Shown: positions 51,282-60,778, counted from the stretch's first letter. The stretch: 64,000 nt of DNA from DATEPR01 sp963780635 (GCA_963780635.1 CAWACW010000016.1:1116001-1180000); one strand, 5' to 3'. Translations and numbers: made by a program. The notes: a model not told the origin generated them from the sequence alone.

Positions 51282-52027
51282 TGGCAGCCGATGTGAATAC
51301 CGTACTGACCGCGGACGCGATCCGCGTCGAGTTCGGTGGAGTCGTCGCCGTCAACGACGTGACGCTGCGAGTGTCGCCGGGCGAACGGATCGGCCTGATC
51401 GGGCCCAACGGTGCCGGCAAGACCAGCCTGGTCAACACGCTGTCCGGCGAGATCCGGCCGACGTCGGGCCGGGTGTCGCTGGCCGGCGCCGACGTCACCA
51501 GGGCCACGCCCCACCGGCACTTCCGGGCCGGGCTGTCCCGCACGTTCCAGGTGGCGCACCCGTTCCCTCGCCTGATCGTGCTGGACAGCGTGATGCTCGG
51601 CCCGTTGTCGACGGGCGAGCCGATGGCCCGCTCGGCCGAACGTGCCTACGACGCGCTGCGCACGCTGGGCCTGGCCTCGGTCAGCGACCGGGAGATGGCC
51701 GATCTCAACCCGGTGACCGCGAAACTGGTCGAGCTGGCCAGGATCATCGCCGCCGACCCGAAGGTCGTGCTGCTGGACGAACTGCTGGCCGGCCTGATGC
51801 CAGGAGAACGCATCGAGGTGCTGGACCGGCTCATCGAGATCAGCGAGAGCCGCGACTGGGCCACCGTGATGATCGAGCACCTGATCGCCGACGTCCGCAG
51901 GTTCTGCACCCGGCTGGCGGTGCTCGTGGAAGGAACGCTGATCGCCGACGGGCCGACCGCCGAGGTCCTCGCCGATCCGCAGGTGCTCGCGGCGTATCTG
52001 GGCGAGAAGTCGGCGAGCGAGGCGTGA
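51281..52027 (+). CDS. livG: Liv-type ABC ATPase with degenerate signature motif
   Basis: About 248 residues. Walker A (GPNGAGKTS), Q-loop-type FRAGLSRTFQVAHPF and the H-loop MIEHLIADV are present. The usual LSGGQ/LSYGQ signature is replaced by LNPVTAK, and the Walker B end reads LLDELLAGL where DEP is typical. ATP hydrolysis at one composite site may therefore be impaired or depend on the partner ATPase at 52038, which has intact motifs. Heteromeric ABC transporters often have one such asymmetric subunit. The ATG is at 51281, inside the LivM stop. Confidence 0.8.
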   Translation: MAADVNTVLTADAIRVEFGGVVAVNDVTLRVSPGERIGLIGPNGAGKTSLVNTLSGEIRPTSGRVSLAGADVTRATPHRHFRAGLSRTFQVAHPFPRLIVLDSVMLGPLSTGEPMARSAERAYDALRTLGLASVSDREMADLNPVTAKLVELARIIAADPKVVLLDELLAGLMPGERIEVLDRLIEISESRDWATVMIEHLIADVRRFCTRLAVLVEGTLIADGPTAEVLADPQVLAAYLGEKSASEA

Positions 52028-52037
52028 GGGGAATGCC

Positions 52038-52802
52038 ATGACGACAACCGGGTCAGGGCCGATGTTCCAGGTACGGGACATGGTGGCCGGGTACGGCGTC
52101 GCCCGGGTACTGCACGGCGTGTCGATGACCGTCGACCGCGGTGAGTCCGTGGCGGTGCTGGGACCCAACGGCGCGGGTAAGACCACGTTCCTGCGGTCGA
52201 TCTTCCAGGCGTGCCGGGTGTTCTCCGGCAGCATCACGATGGACGGCACTGATGTCCGGGCCGTGCCCGACTACCAGGTGGCTGCCCTGGGGATCGCGCA
52301 CGTGCCGGAGGGCAGGGGCCTGTTCCCGGAGATGACCGTGCTGGACAACCTCGTCCTGGGCGCTGTCAGCTTCGTCGACCGCAAGGTCATCCGGGAACGG
52401 GTCGAGCAGATGCTGGAGATGTTTCCCCGGTTGCGCGACCGCACCAGGCAGCTCGTCGGCACGATGAGCGGCGGTGAGCAGCAGATGGTCGCCATCGGCA
52501 GGGCGCTGATGTCGCAGCCGAAACTGCTGCTGCTGGACGAGCCGTCACTGGGTCTCGCACCCCAGGTCGTGGCGGGCATCTTCGAGCAGCTCGCGCGACT
52601 GGCCGCCGACGGCACGGTCACCACGTTGATCGTGGAACAGCGCATCCACGAGGCACTGGAGCTGTGCTCGCGCGGTTACGTCGTGCAGGGCGGCGAGGTC
52701 GTGTTCTCCGGGACCAGTGCACAACTGCGCGGCAACGGCGCGATGGAGTCGGCCTTCTTCGGGGACATGGTGCCCGGGGCCGGGAAGCCGGGGGCGGAGT
52801 GA
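52038..52802 (+). CDS. livF: Liv-type ABC ATPase
   Basis: 254 residues. GPNGAGKTTFLRSIFQACRVFSG, GIAHVPEGRGLFPEMTVLDNLVLGA, MSGGEQQMVAIGRALMSQPKLLLLDEPSLGLAP and IVEQRIHEAL are complete Walker A, signature, Walker B and H motifs of LivF. This partner should provide the working ATP site of the transporter. Its stop overlaps a GTG for the epimerase-like gene. Confidence 0.9.
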   Translation: MTTTGSGPMFQVRDMVAGYGVARVLHGVSMTVDRGESVAVLGPNGAGKTTFLRSIFQACRVFSGSITMDGTDVRAVPDYQVAALGIAHVPEGRGLFPEMTVLDNLVLGAVSFVDRKVIRERVEQMLEMFPRLRDRTRQLVGTMSGGEQQMVAIGRALMSQPKLLLLDEPSLGLAPQVVAGIFEQLARLAADGTVTTLIVEQRIHEALELCSRGYVVQGGEVVFSGTSAQLRGNGAMESAFFGDMVPGAGKPGAE

Positions 52803-53914
52803 ACGCGTCAGCTCTGGTGATCGGCGGCACCGGCCCGACCGGCCCGGTGGTCGTGCACGGCCTGGTGGAGCGCGGCTACGACGTCACGATCCTGCACGGC
52901 GGACTGCACGAACTGGCCGAACTGCCCGCATCCGTGCCGCACGTCCACGCCGACCCGCACTTCGCCGAGACACTGGCCGACGCGCTGGCCGGCCGGACGT
53001 TCGACCTCGTGGTCGCCCAGTACGGCAGGCTGAGGGTGATCGTGGACGTGTTGCGCGGCCGGGCAGGCAGGCTGATCGCGATCGGCGCGTCCACCGGTAT
53101 GGCCGCCGGGCCGGCCGACCCGCGCTGGGGCGGCCTGGGCAGGCCGGCACTGCTGACCGAGGCGAGGGTCATCCCGGCTGCCGACGAGACGGACAGCACG
53201 AAACTGGCCCTGCGGATGGCCCAGGCGCAGGACATCCTGTTCGCCGCGCACGCCGATGGCGCGTTCAGCGCGACCTACCTGGGTTACCCGGTGCTGTACG
53301 GACCGCGACAGCCCGGCCCGCAGGACTGGTCGATCATCCGCAGGGCACTGGATCGCCGGGCCCGCATGGTCATCGCCGACGGTGGCCTGAAACTGGAGAC
53401 CCGCGGCTACACGGCGAACGTGGCGCGGTCGGTGCTGCTGGCCGCCGACCGGCCCGACGCCGCCGCGGGCCGCAGCTACATCGTGTGCGACGCACACACC
53501 TACACGATGCGCCAGCGCATCGACTTCGTCGCCTCGGTCGTGGGCCACACGTTCGAGTACGTCGACCTGCCCTGGGACCAGGCCAGGCCGTGCCACCCGC
53601 TGTGGCGATACGAACGCAACCACCGGCTGTCCGACTCGGAGCGCGTCCGCACCGAGCTGGGCTACGCCGACGAACTGCCCTCCGCCGACGCGCTGGCGGC
53701 GTCCGTGGAGTGGTTGCTGGCCCATCCGCTCGACCGCGGCAGTGAGGCGGAGAACCAGCTCGGCGACCCGTTCGACTACGCGGCGGAGGACCGGCTGATG
53801 GCCGCCGCCGACAAGGCCGACGGCGAGATCGGCAGCGTGCCCTACGCGCTGCCCGGCTATGCCCACCAGTACCGGCACCCGAAGAAGCCAGGCGAGGTCT
53901 GGCAACGGGCCTAG
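52799..53914 (+). CDS. NAD-dependent epimerase/dehydratase-like protein
   Basis: 371 residues. ALVIGGTGPTGPVVVHGLVERGYDVTIL is the glycine-rich nucleotide loop of extended SDR proteins. The usual YxxxK is not obvious (ATYLGYPVLYGPRQPGPQ is the nearest), so it may be a reductase, dehydratase or atypical member. The C-terminal 50 residues are hydrophilic. The GTG overlaps the ATPase gene by 4 bases. Within the operon it probably handles a hydroxyacyl or keto intermediate. Confidence 0.65.
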   Translation: MNASALVIGGTGPTGPVVVHGLVERGYDVTILHGGLHELAELPASVPHVHADPHFAETLADALAGRTFDLVVAQYGRLRVIVDVLRGRAGRLIAIGASTGMAAGPADPRWGGLGRPALLTEARVIPAADETDSTKLALRMAQAQDILFAAHADGAFSATYLGYPVLYGPRQPGPQDWSIIRRALDRRARMVIADGGLKLETRGYTANVARSVLLAADRPDAAAGRSYIVCDAHTYTMRQRIDFVASVVGHTFEYVDLPWDQARPCHPLWRYERNHRLSDSERVRTELGYADELPSADALAASVEWLLAHPLDRGSEAENQLGDPFDYAAEDRLMAAADKADGEIGSVPYALPGYAHQYRHPKKPGEVWQRA

Positions 53915-53924
53915 GAGGAACCGC

Positions 53925-55112
53925 GTGAAGGTCAGTGACAGCGACATCTGCGTCGTCGGCGTCGGGACGAGCGAGAAGTTCGGCTTCGATCTCGGCAAGA
54001 GCGCGATGCACCTGCAGGTGGAGGCATTCCAGGCGGCGCTGGCCGACGCCGGTCTGGAGCGTGCCGACGTCGACGGGTTCGCCACGGCGCACGGCTCGCC
54101 GACGGGCGTGGACTACGAGGAGTTCACGGCGGTGACCGGCCTGGACTGCCGCTACGTCGACCAGGCATGGGCGCACGGCAGGTGGGCGACCGGCCTGGTC
54201 GTGCACGCCGGGCTGGCGGTGCGGGCCGGGCTGGCCGACGTGGTCGCCATCGCCAACACGTCGACCACCCGCCGGGGCTACGCCAAGCACCTCAAGGGCA
54301 TGGGCGGCCACTCCACCGTGGAAGGCCAGCGGGACACCGGCGGCGGCCACGGCGAGTGGTCGGTGCACGGCATCGACACGCCCGGTTCGGCCACGTCCCT
54401 GGTCGCGCAGCGCTACATGGACAAGTACGGCGCCACCTGGGAGGACCTGGCCCGCATCGGCATCGGGTACCGCCGCAACGCCGCGCTCAACCCGATCGCC
54501 GTGCTCAAGGACAAGCCACTGACCGAGCAGTCCTATCTGGAGGAGCCGGTCATCGCGGGCCCGTTCCACCGCTGCGACTTCTCGCTGACCAACGAGGGCT
54601 CGACGTGCCTGATCGTGACCAGCGCGGATCGGGCCCGCGACCTCGCGAAACGACCCGTCAAGGTCGCCGGCGCGCAGAGCATCCGGTCCAACCGGGACAA
54701 CTACATGATGTTCTCCCGGCCCGGGCTCGGCGTCGGTTTCGGTGCCGACTTCCCCTACCAGCCGCAGCCGCAGCCGGTATACGAGATGGCGGGTGTGAGC
54801 CGCGACGACGTCGACGCGTTGTACGTGTACGACTCGTTCTCCAGCAACCTGTGGATGGTGCTGGAGCGCTTCGGGTTCTGCGGCGAGGGCGAGGCTCCGG
54901 CGTGGATCCGCAAGAACGGCCTGACCGTCGACGCGCCGCTGCCGGTCAACACCAACGGTGGCCTCATGTCCGAGGGCCACCTGGCCGGTTACAACCACCT
55001 GGTCGAGATGGTCCGCCAGTTGCGCGGCGAGGCGGGGCAGCGGCAGGTACCCGGTGCCGAGGTCGTGCAATGGACCACGCCCTGGGCCGACTCGATGGTG
55101 TTCACGGTCTGA
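53925..55112 (+). CDS. Thiolase-fold protein lacking the nucleophilic cysteine (aldolase-like)
   Basis: About 395 residues. CVVGVGTSEKFGFDLGKSAMHLQVEAFQAALADAGLERADVDG is an SCP-x/thiolase start. At the place of the acyl-accepting Cys the sequence is WAHGRWATGLVVHAG, without Cys, while VNTNGGLMSEGHLAGYNH retains the late Gly-His region. Thiolase-fold proteins of this kind, together with a DUF35 partner, act as retro-aldolases in steroid side-chain breakdown (Ltp2/ChsH2 system). AGGAGG precedes the GTG start, and the adjacent DUF35 gene at 55144 supports the pairing. Confidence 0.7.
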   Translation: MKVSDSDICVVGVGTSEKFGFDLGKSAMHLQVEAFQAALADAGLERADVDGFATAHGSPTGVDYEEFTAVTGLDCRYVDQAWAHGRWATGLVVHAGLAVRAGLADVVAIANTSTTRRGYAKHLKGMGGHSTVEGQRDTGGGHGEWSVHGIDTPGSATSLVAQRYMDKYGATWEDLARIGIGYRRNAALNPIAVLKDKPLTEQSYLEEPVIAGPFHRCDFSLTNEGSTCLIVTSADRARDLAKRPVKVAGAQSIRSNRDNYMMFSRPGLGVGFGADFPYQPQPQPVYEMAGVSRDDVDALYVYDSFSSNLWMVLERFGFCGEGEAPAWIRKNGLTVDAPLPVNTNGGLMSEGHLAGYNHLVEMVRQLRGEAGQRQVPGAEVVQWTTPWADSMVFTV

Positions 55113-55143
55113 TCCACCTCACCGATCCGGAAAGCAGGTTCAC

Positions 55144-55575
55144 ATGTCCGTACTGCGCAAGGCGGGGGAGTACCGAGGGCCCGCGCCCGTCGTGCACCCC
55201 GAGTCGGAGCCGTTCTGGCGGGGGCTGGGTGAGGGCGCGTTGCGGTTGCAGCGCTGCGACTCCTGCCAGACGGTCCGGTTCCCGATCGCCCCGGTGTGCT
55301 GGCACTGCGGCGCGCTGGAGCACACCTGGATCGACGTGCCCACCACTGGCACCGTGTCGGCCGCCGTGACCGTGCGGCGTGCCACCGGGGACCAGTCGTG
55401 GGCGACGGAAGTCCCGTTCGTGACCGCACAGGTCGACATGGCGGGCGGTCAACGGCTGCCCGGCAGGCTGATCGGTGACGTCGACCAGACGGCGGGGACA
55501 CCGGTGCAGGCCGCCTACCTGGCGGCGAACGACGGCTACGGCGTGCTCTGCTTCGTCAAGGCCGAGTCGGTATGA
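55144..55575 (+). CDS. DUF35 OB-fold/zinc-ribbon acyl-CoA-binding protein
   Basis: 143 residues. The rubredoxin-like zinc ribbon CDSCQTVRFPIAPVCWHC is followed by an OB-fold part (TGTVSAAVTVRRATG). DUF35 proteins partner thiolase-fold aldolases or MaoC-type hydratases. It lies between a thiolase-fold gene and the cyclase gene, and its stop overlaps the start of the latter. A second DUF35 gene is at 59204. Confidence 0.85.
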   Translation: MSVLRKAGEYRGPAPVVHPESEPFWRGLGEGALRLQRCDSCQTVRFPIAPVCWHCGALEHTWIDVPTTGTVSAAVTVRRATGDQSWATEVPFVTAQVDMAGGQRLPGRLIGDVDQTAGTPVQAAYLAANDGYGVLCFVKAESV

Positions 55576-56516
55576 CGCCGAAGTTCAGCGAACTGCCGGT
55601 GGTGCCGGGCACCGAGGAGCGCCACGCCTGGGACGTCTGGGGCCGCGAGGACAACCTCGGCTCACTCAACCGCGTCGGGCCGGAGCAGATCAAGGCGGCT
55701 GCCCGGCTGGTCATCGACGGTGAGATCATCCCGCTGACCCTGCCGCTCAACGAGCCGGACCCGGGCATCTTCCCTCGGCGCACGCCCTACCGGCACGTCG
55801 TCGAGATGACCCGCAACGGCCGCGACGACTCCGTGGACAACCTGTTCCTCCAGTTCTCCAGCCAGTGGGACGGCCTGCGGCACGTGCGCTTCCGCGATCG
55901 CGGCTACTGGGGCGGGCGCAGCGACGAGGACCTGGACCGCAACGACGACCTGGGCATCGACCTGTGGTCGCGGCGCGGCCCGATGGGCCGGGGCGTGCTG
56001 GTCGACGTCGCCCGCTACCTCGAAGAACGGGGCACGCCGTTGCGTGCGGACGAACAGTTCGAGATCACCGGCGCGCTGATCGACACCGTGGCCTCGGCGC
56101 AGGGCGTGCACTTCCGCTCCGGCGATTTCCTGGTGCTGCGCACCGGGTGGATGGAGTGGTACCAGGCGTTGCCCAGGGCCGCGCGCGATGAGCTGCGGGG
56201 CAGCGTCGGCAACGGCATGGCGACGCCTGGCCTGGAGTCCTCCCGGGACACAGCGGAGTTCCTGTGGGACAACGGGATCGTGTCCGTCGCGGCGGACAAC
56301 ATCGCCTGCGAGACGCTGCCGGTCATCCGGGAGAAGGGTTTCCTGCATCGCAGGATGATCCCGTTGCTGGGCATGGCCATCGGTGAGTTCTTCTACCTGG
56401 CCGACCTCTCGCGTTACTGTGCCCACAGTGGCCGGTACGAGTTCCTGCTGGTCTCGGCCGCCCTGCGGATACCGCGTGGCGTCGGCAGCCCGGCCAACGC
56501 CTACGCGCTCGTCTGA
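55572..56516 (+). CDS. Cyclase-family (kynurenine formamidase-like) hydrolase
   Basis: 314 residues. WGREDNLGSLNRVGPEQIKAAARLV and SQWDGLRHVRF, where the HxGTHxD-type metal motif reads QWDGLRH, followed by RGVLVDVARYL and DFLVLRTGW, match the putative cyclase family (PF04199). The altered metal motif is typical of the W-D-G subgroup. Members hydrolyse N-formylkynurenine or ring amides/lactones. The 4-base overlap with the DUF35 gene puts it in the operon; the substrate is unknown. Confidence 0.75.
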   Translation: MTPKFSELPVVPGTEERHAWDVWGREDNLGSLNRVGPEQIKAAARLVIDGEIIPLTLPLNEPDPGIFPRRTPYRHVVEMTRNGRDDSVDNLFLQFSSQWDGLRHVRFRDRGYWGGRSDEDLDRNDDLGIDLWSRRGPMGRGVLVDVARYLEERGTPLRADEQFEITGALIDTVASAQGVHFRSGDFLVLRTGWMEWYQALPRAARDELRGSVGNGMATPGLESSRDTAEFLWDNGIVSVAADNIACETLPVIREKGFLHRRMIPLLGMAIGEFFYLADLSRYCAHSGRYEFLLVSAALRIPRGVGSPANAYALV

Positions 56517-56529
56517 GGAGGGAGCCGTC

Positions 56530-57537
56530 GTGAAGGCCGTGATGTTCTCCGAGACCGGCGGGCCGGACGTCCTGTCCTACACCGATCTGCCCGACCCCAC
56601 GCCGACCGGCAACCAGGTCGTGGTGCGGGTCGCCGCGTGCGGTGTGTGCGGGCACGACTCGGCCGACCGGGCCGGGCTCGCGCACATCCCGCTGCCCGCC
56701 GTCCTGGGCCATGAGATCGCGGGCGAGATCGTCGAGGTGGGCCGCGCGGTGCGCGGCTTCGCCGTCGGCGACCGGGTGGCCGGCAAGCAGTTCAGCACCT
56801 GCGGGCACTGCCTGCCGTGCCGCTCGGGCGATGAACTGTCCTGCGCGGACAAGCGGTTCACCTACGGCGGCGGGGCCGAACTGGCCGCACTGGAACAGGA
56901 CACGCTGCTGAAGATCCCGGACGGCGTCGACTACGCCGACGCGGCGCTGACCGCGTGTGCCGTGGGCACCTGCCTGCAGGCGCTGACCAACGTCGGCAGG
57001 CTGCAGCCAGGGGAGACCGCCGTGATCAGCGGTGCCGGCGGCGGGCTGGGCCTGCACGCACTGCAGGTCGCAGCGGCGCTGGGCGCCCGGGTGATCGCGC
57101 TGACGTCCTCGGAGCGCAAGGCACCCCTGCTGGCCCGGTACGGCGCCGACGACGTCGTCGTCATCTCGCCGGACACGCCGAACCAGTTGCTGGAGCTGAC
57201 CCACGGGAAGGGGCCGGAACTGGTGCTGGACAACGTCGGTCACCCCGACGTCTTCGGGCCGTGCTTCCGGGCGCTGGCCCGGCGGGGCCGCTACGTGCTG
57301 ACAGGGCAGCTCTACCGGCAGAAGATCAGCCTCTTCCCGGCGTTCGTGTTCTTCAAGGAAGCGGTGATCACCGGGTCGGGGTCGACGTTGATGTCGACGT
57401 TCATGAAGTCGATGGAACTCGTCGCGAGCGGCAAGGTGCGCGGCGTGACCGAACGCTTCGCGCTCGCGGACGCGGTGCGGGCGCACGAGGCCGTGGACGC
57501 GGGGAAGGTGCTGGGCCGGGCGATCCTGGTGCCGTGA
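56530..57537 (+). CDS. Zinc-dependent alcohol dehydrogenase family protein
   Basis: 335 residues. GVCGHDSADRAGLAHIPLPAVLGHEIAGEIVEVG and STCGHCLPCRSGDELSC give the catalytic and structural zinc sites of MDR alcohol dehydrogenases; ISGAGGGLGLHALQVAAALGARVIALTSS is the cofactor loop. It oxidises an alcohol or reduces an enone. The GTG start has GAGGAGG upstream and follows the cyclase gene by 13 bases. Confidence 0.9.
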   Translation: MKAVMFSETGGPDVLSYTDLPDPTPTGNQVVVRVAACGVCGHDSADRAGLAHIPLPAVLGHEIAGEIVEVGRAVRGFAVGDRVAGKQFSTCGHCLPCRSGDELSCADKRFTYGGGAELAALEQDTLLKIPDGVDYADAALTACAVGTCLQALTNVGRLQPGETAVISGAGGGLGLHALQVAAALGARVIALTSSERKAPLLARYGADDVVVISPDTPNQLLELTHGKGPELVLDNVGHPDVFGPCFRALARRGRYVLTGQLYRQKISLFPAFVFFKEAVITGSGSTLMSTFMKSMELVASGKVRGVTERFALADAVRAHEAVDAGKVLGRAILVP

Positions 57538-57578
57538 CTGGGCGCGGGAGGCATGGGCAGTCGACGAGGAGGTCTGTT

Positions 57579-59201
57579 GTGGAGTGGTCGAGCCGCACCG
57601 TGAGTGGCCTGCTGGACGAAGTAGCCGATCGGTACGGGGACAGCCTGGCCGTCATTTCCGACGACCAGCGCATCACCTACGCACAACTGCGCGAGCAGGC
57701 CGGCGCGGTCGCCCGGTCGCTGCTCGCCCAGGGCGTGCGGCGCGGCGACCGGGTGGCCGCGCTGATCAGCAACCGGCCCGAATGGGTCGTCGCCGGCCTG
57801 GCCGCGGGCCTGCTCGGCGCGACCTACGTGCCGCTGAACACGTGGTACAAGCCCGAGGAACTCCGCTGGACCATGACGCACACCCGTGCCGGTGTGCTCA
57901 TCGCCGAGCCCGGCTTCCTGAAGCGCGACTACAGCGCCGACATCGCGGGCATCGACCCCGGCATCGAGCTGGGCACGCCCGGCGACCTGCACCTGGAGCG
58001 GATGCCCGCGCTGCGCTCGCTGACCTACCTGGCGGGCAGCCATCCCGGCGCGTTCACCTGGGACGAGTTCCTGGCCCTGGGTGCGAGCGTGTCCGACGCC
58101 GACCTGGCGGCGGCCACGGCCGAGGTCGACCCGGGTGACCCGCTGTTCCTGCTCTACACGTCGGGCAGCACCGCCGAGCCCAAGGGAGTGGCGCTCAACC
58201 AGGGCGGCATCCTGGAGAACGGGTACGGCATCGGCGAACGCAGGGGTGTCACGCACACCGACCGCATCTGGCTGGGTTCACCGTTGTTCTACGGCCTGGG
58301 CGCGGCGAACTGCTTCCCGGTGTTCCTCACCCACGCGGCCACCCTCGTGCTGCAGGGCGCGTTCGACCCGGAGAAGGCACTGGACGTCATCGAACGCGAA
58401 CAGTGCACGGTGTTCTACGGCATGAGCAACATGATCCGGATGATCTACGAGTCGCCTGCCTACTCGCGCGAGCGTATCCGCAGCCTGAGCAAGGGCGCCG
58501 CGGGCATCTCGCAGGCCGAGCGGCGCATCCTCATCGAGGACATGGGCGTGTCCGGCGCGACGGCCTCCTACGGTGCCACCGAGCTGTACGGCAACTGCTT
58601 CGGCGGCAATCCGTCCGACTCGCTGGACCTGAAGCTGGAGACCTGTGGGTTCCCGTTGCCCGGCTTCCGGTTCCGGGTCGTCGACCCTGTCACCTTCGAG
58701 GACCTGCCGCCCGGCGAGGTCGGTGTGCTCCTGGTCCGTGGCCATGTCATCGACAGCTATTTCGAGAATCCCGAGGAGACCAAGAAGGCGATCACCGACG
58801 ATGGCTACTACCTCACCGGCGACCTCGGCGCCTTCGGCCCGGACGGTTACTTCCGCTACCACTCCCGCCAGAAGGAGATGATCAAGGTCGGCGGCATCAA
58901 CGTGTCGCCGGTCGAGGTCGAGCAGTTGCTGCTGCGCCATCCGCGGATCCGGGAGGCGGCGGTGGTCGGAGTGCCCGACGAGGCCCGCGGCGAGGTGATG
59001 GTGGCTGTGCTCGCGGTGTCGGGCGAGCTGTCCGGTATCGACGCCCAGGCGTACCTGCGGGAGACCGCGGCCAGCTTCAAGACACCCGGCCACGTCCTGG
59101 TCCGCCCGTCGGACTGGGTGCCCAGGACGGCCAGCGGCAAGGTGGCCAAGCAGTTGCTCAAGGACAAGGTCATCGAGGAGCTGGCGGCGGCGGGAGAGTG
59201 A
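57579..59201 (+). CDS. AMP-binding acyl-CoA synthetase
   Basis: 540 residues. LLYTSGSTAEPKG is the AMP-binding P-loop, ATASYGATELYG the second motif, YYLTGDLGAFGPDGYFRYHSRQKEMIKVGGINVSPVEVE the Asp/Arg hinge region and PRTASGKVAKQLL the catalytic lysine. It converts an acid to its CoA thioester with ATP. GAGGAGG lies before the GTG start. Together with the CoA-transferase there are two routes to CoA activation in the operon. Confidence 0.9.
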   Translation: MEWSSRTVSGLLDEVADRYGDSLAVISDDQRITYAQLREQAGAVARSLLAQGVRRGDRVAALISNRPEWVVAGLAAGLLGATYVPLNTWYKPEELRWTMTHTRAGVLIAEPGFLKRDYSADIAGIDPGIELGTPGDLHLERMPALRSLTYLAGSHPGAFTWDEFLALGASVSDADLAAATAEVDPGDPLFLLYTSGSTAEPKGVALNQGGILENGYGIGERRGVTHTDRIWLGSPLFYGLGAANCFPVFLTHAATLVLQGAFDPEKALDVIEREQCTVFYGMSNMIRMIYESPAYSRERIRSLSKGAAGISQAERRILIEDMGVSGATASYGATELYGNCFGGNPSDSLDLKLETCGFPLPGFRFRVVDPVTFEDLPPGEVGVLLVRGHVIDSYFENPEETKKAITDDGYYLTGDLGAFGPDGYFRYHSRQKEMIKVGGINVSPVEVEQLLLRHPRIREAAVVGVPDEARGEVMVAVLAVSGELSGIDAQAYLRETAASFKTPGHVLVRPSDWVPRTASGKVAKQLLKDKVIEELAAAGE

Positions 59202-59203
59202 CG

Positions 59204-59623
59204 ATGCCGCGGGCGACACCGGTGCCCGACGAGCTGACCGCACCGTTCTGGGAGGCCGCGAGCAGGCGCAGCCTCGTCGCGCAGCGGTGTGCGGCCTGCG
59301 ACCGCTGGCAACACCCGCCGCGACCCGCCTGCGCGTCGTGCGGTGCCGACGACGTGGCGTTCGCCGAGGTCAGCGGGGTGGGCACCGTGCTGACCTGGAC
59401 CGAGGTGCACCAGCCGTTCGTGGCGTCCTGGCGCGACGACCTGCCGTTCACCTGTTTCCTGGTCACCACGCCGGAGGACCTGGTGTTCGCCTCCGACGAC
59501 GTGCACTTCTGCCGACGCCGTGGCAGGCGGCTCGACCCGTACGCGGGCATGCCGGTGCGGGTGGACTTCGAACCGGTGGACGGCGGACTGCTGCTGCCGC
59601 AGTTCGTCCCGGCGGGAGGGTGA
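59204..59623 (+). CDS. DUF35 OB-fold/zinc-ribbon protein
   Basis: 139 residues with CAACDRWQHPPRPACASC (zinc ribbon) and an OB-like half (GVGTVLTWTEVHQPF). The ATG at 59204 follows the synthetase stop by two bases; a GTG six bases upstream overlaps it. It is immediately followed by the second thiolase-fold gene, so each thiolase-like protein has its own DUF35 partner. Confidence 0.85.
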   Translation: MPRATPVPDELTAPFWEAASRRSLVAQRCAACDRWQHPPRPACASCGADDVAFAEVSGVGTVLTWTEVHQPFVASWRDDLPFTCFLVTTPEDLVFASDDVHFCRRRGRRLDPYAGMPVRVDFEPVDGGLLLPQFVPAGG

Positions 59624-59626
59624 GCC

Positions 59627-60778
59627 GTGGACACCTGTGTCGTGGGCGTGGGCCAGTCCGTGCCGGAACGGCCCGCGCGCACCACCCTGCACCGGCACGC
59701 GGCCACCGCGATCGGCCGGGCGCTGGCCGACGTGGGCATCACCGCGGCCGACGTGGACGGGCTGGCGACCTACCCGAAGGCACCGTTCGTCGGCGCGGGC
59801 GCGCAGGACGGGATCGATGTGGTCTCGGTGGACTACGCCGTGCGGCAACTGGGCTTCGGCTCGGTCACGTGGGCGGCGGAGTCGAACCGGGGCATGATCA
59901 CGTCCTCGATCGGTCAGGCCGATTCGGCCCTGAGAGCGGGCCTGTGCACGTACGCGCTGGTGTGGCGGGCGCTGCGCCTGCCCGGCCACGGCTACGGCAG
60001 GCTCGACACTCCGCCCGCCGTCGGCGGGGACGAGCAGTTCAGCGCGCCGTGGCAGCTGATCAGCCCTGTCCAGTGGCACGCGCTGGCGTACCGCCGCTAC
60101 CTGGAGCGCTACGGCCTGGACCCGCTGCGACTGGGCGCCCTGGCCGTCCGGTCGCGGCGGCACGCGGCGGACAACCCGTACGCGATCTTCCGTGACCGGC
60201 CACTGTCCGAACGCGACTATGCGGACAGCAGGATGGTCAGCGATCCGTTGCGGTTGTTCGACTGCGACGTGCCGGTGCAGGCTTGTGTCGCGCTGGTGCT
60301 GACCACGGCCGATCGCGCGCGGGACCGGCCGTGGGCGGCCCGGCTGGCCGGTGTGGTGCCGAACATCGCGTCCGGCCCGGCGCGCCTGCACTACACCGTC
60401 GACGACCACCTGGAGCGCGCCGGCAAGGTCGCCGCCGCGTTGTGGGCGCGCAGCGGTGTCGGCGTGGACGACCTGTCCGCGATCCAGGCCTACGACGGGT
60501 TCGCGCCGTCCGCCCTGTACTGGCTGGAAGGCGCGGGCTGCTGTAGGCCTGGGGAGGCGCTGGCCTACCTGGAGACCGACCACCCGCCGGTCAACACGTT
60601 CGGCGGGAGCCTGTCCGCCGGACGCACACACGGCCTGGCCCACGTCGCCGAGGCGGCGCTGCAGGTGGCGGGCCGAGCAGGGCCCCGGCAGGTGCCGGGT
60701 GCGGACGCCGTGGGCGTGTTCGTCGGATCGCCGATGCTCGACGGCGGTGCGCTCGTGCTGACCACCGACACGAGGTGA
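59627..60778 (+). CDS. Second thiolase-fold protein lacking the nucleophilic cysteine
   Basis: 383 residues. CVVGVGQSVPERPARTTLHRHAATAIGRALADVGITAADVDGLATYPKAP is a thiolase-fold start. At the nucleophile position AAESNRGMITS has no Cys, and the C-terminal VNTFGGSLSAGRTHGLAH lacks the canonical His. It therefore cannot be a normal thiolase. The DUF35 partner at 59204 suggests an aldolase or a structural subunit. A GTG start is used. It is only distantly similar to the first copy at 53925. Confidence 0.7.
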   Translation: MDTCVVGVGQSVPERPARTTLHRHAATAIGRALADVGITAADVDGLATYPKAPFVGAGAQDGIDVVSVDYAVRQLGFGSVTWAAESNRGMITSSIGQADSALRAGLCTYALVWRALRLPGHGYGRLDTPPAVGGDEQFSAPWQLISPVQWHALAYRRYLERYGLDPLRLGALAVRSRRHAADNPYAIFRDRPLSERDYADSRMVSDPLRLFDCDVPVQACVALVLTTADRARDRPWAARLAGVVPNIASGPARLHYTVDDHLERAGKVAAALWARSGVGVDDLSAIQAYDGFAPSALYWLEGAGCCRPGEALAYLETDHPPVNTFGGSLSAGRTHGLAHVAEAALQVAGRAGPRQVPGADAVGVFVGSPMLDGGALVLTTDTR

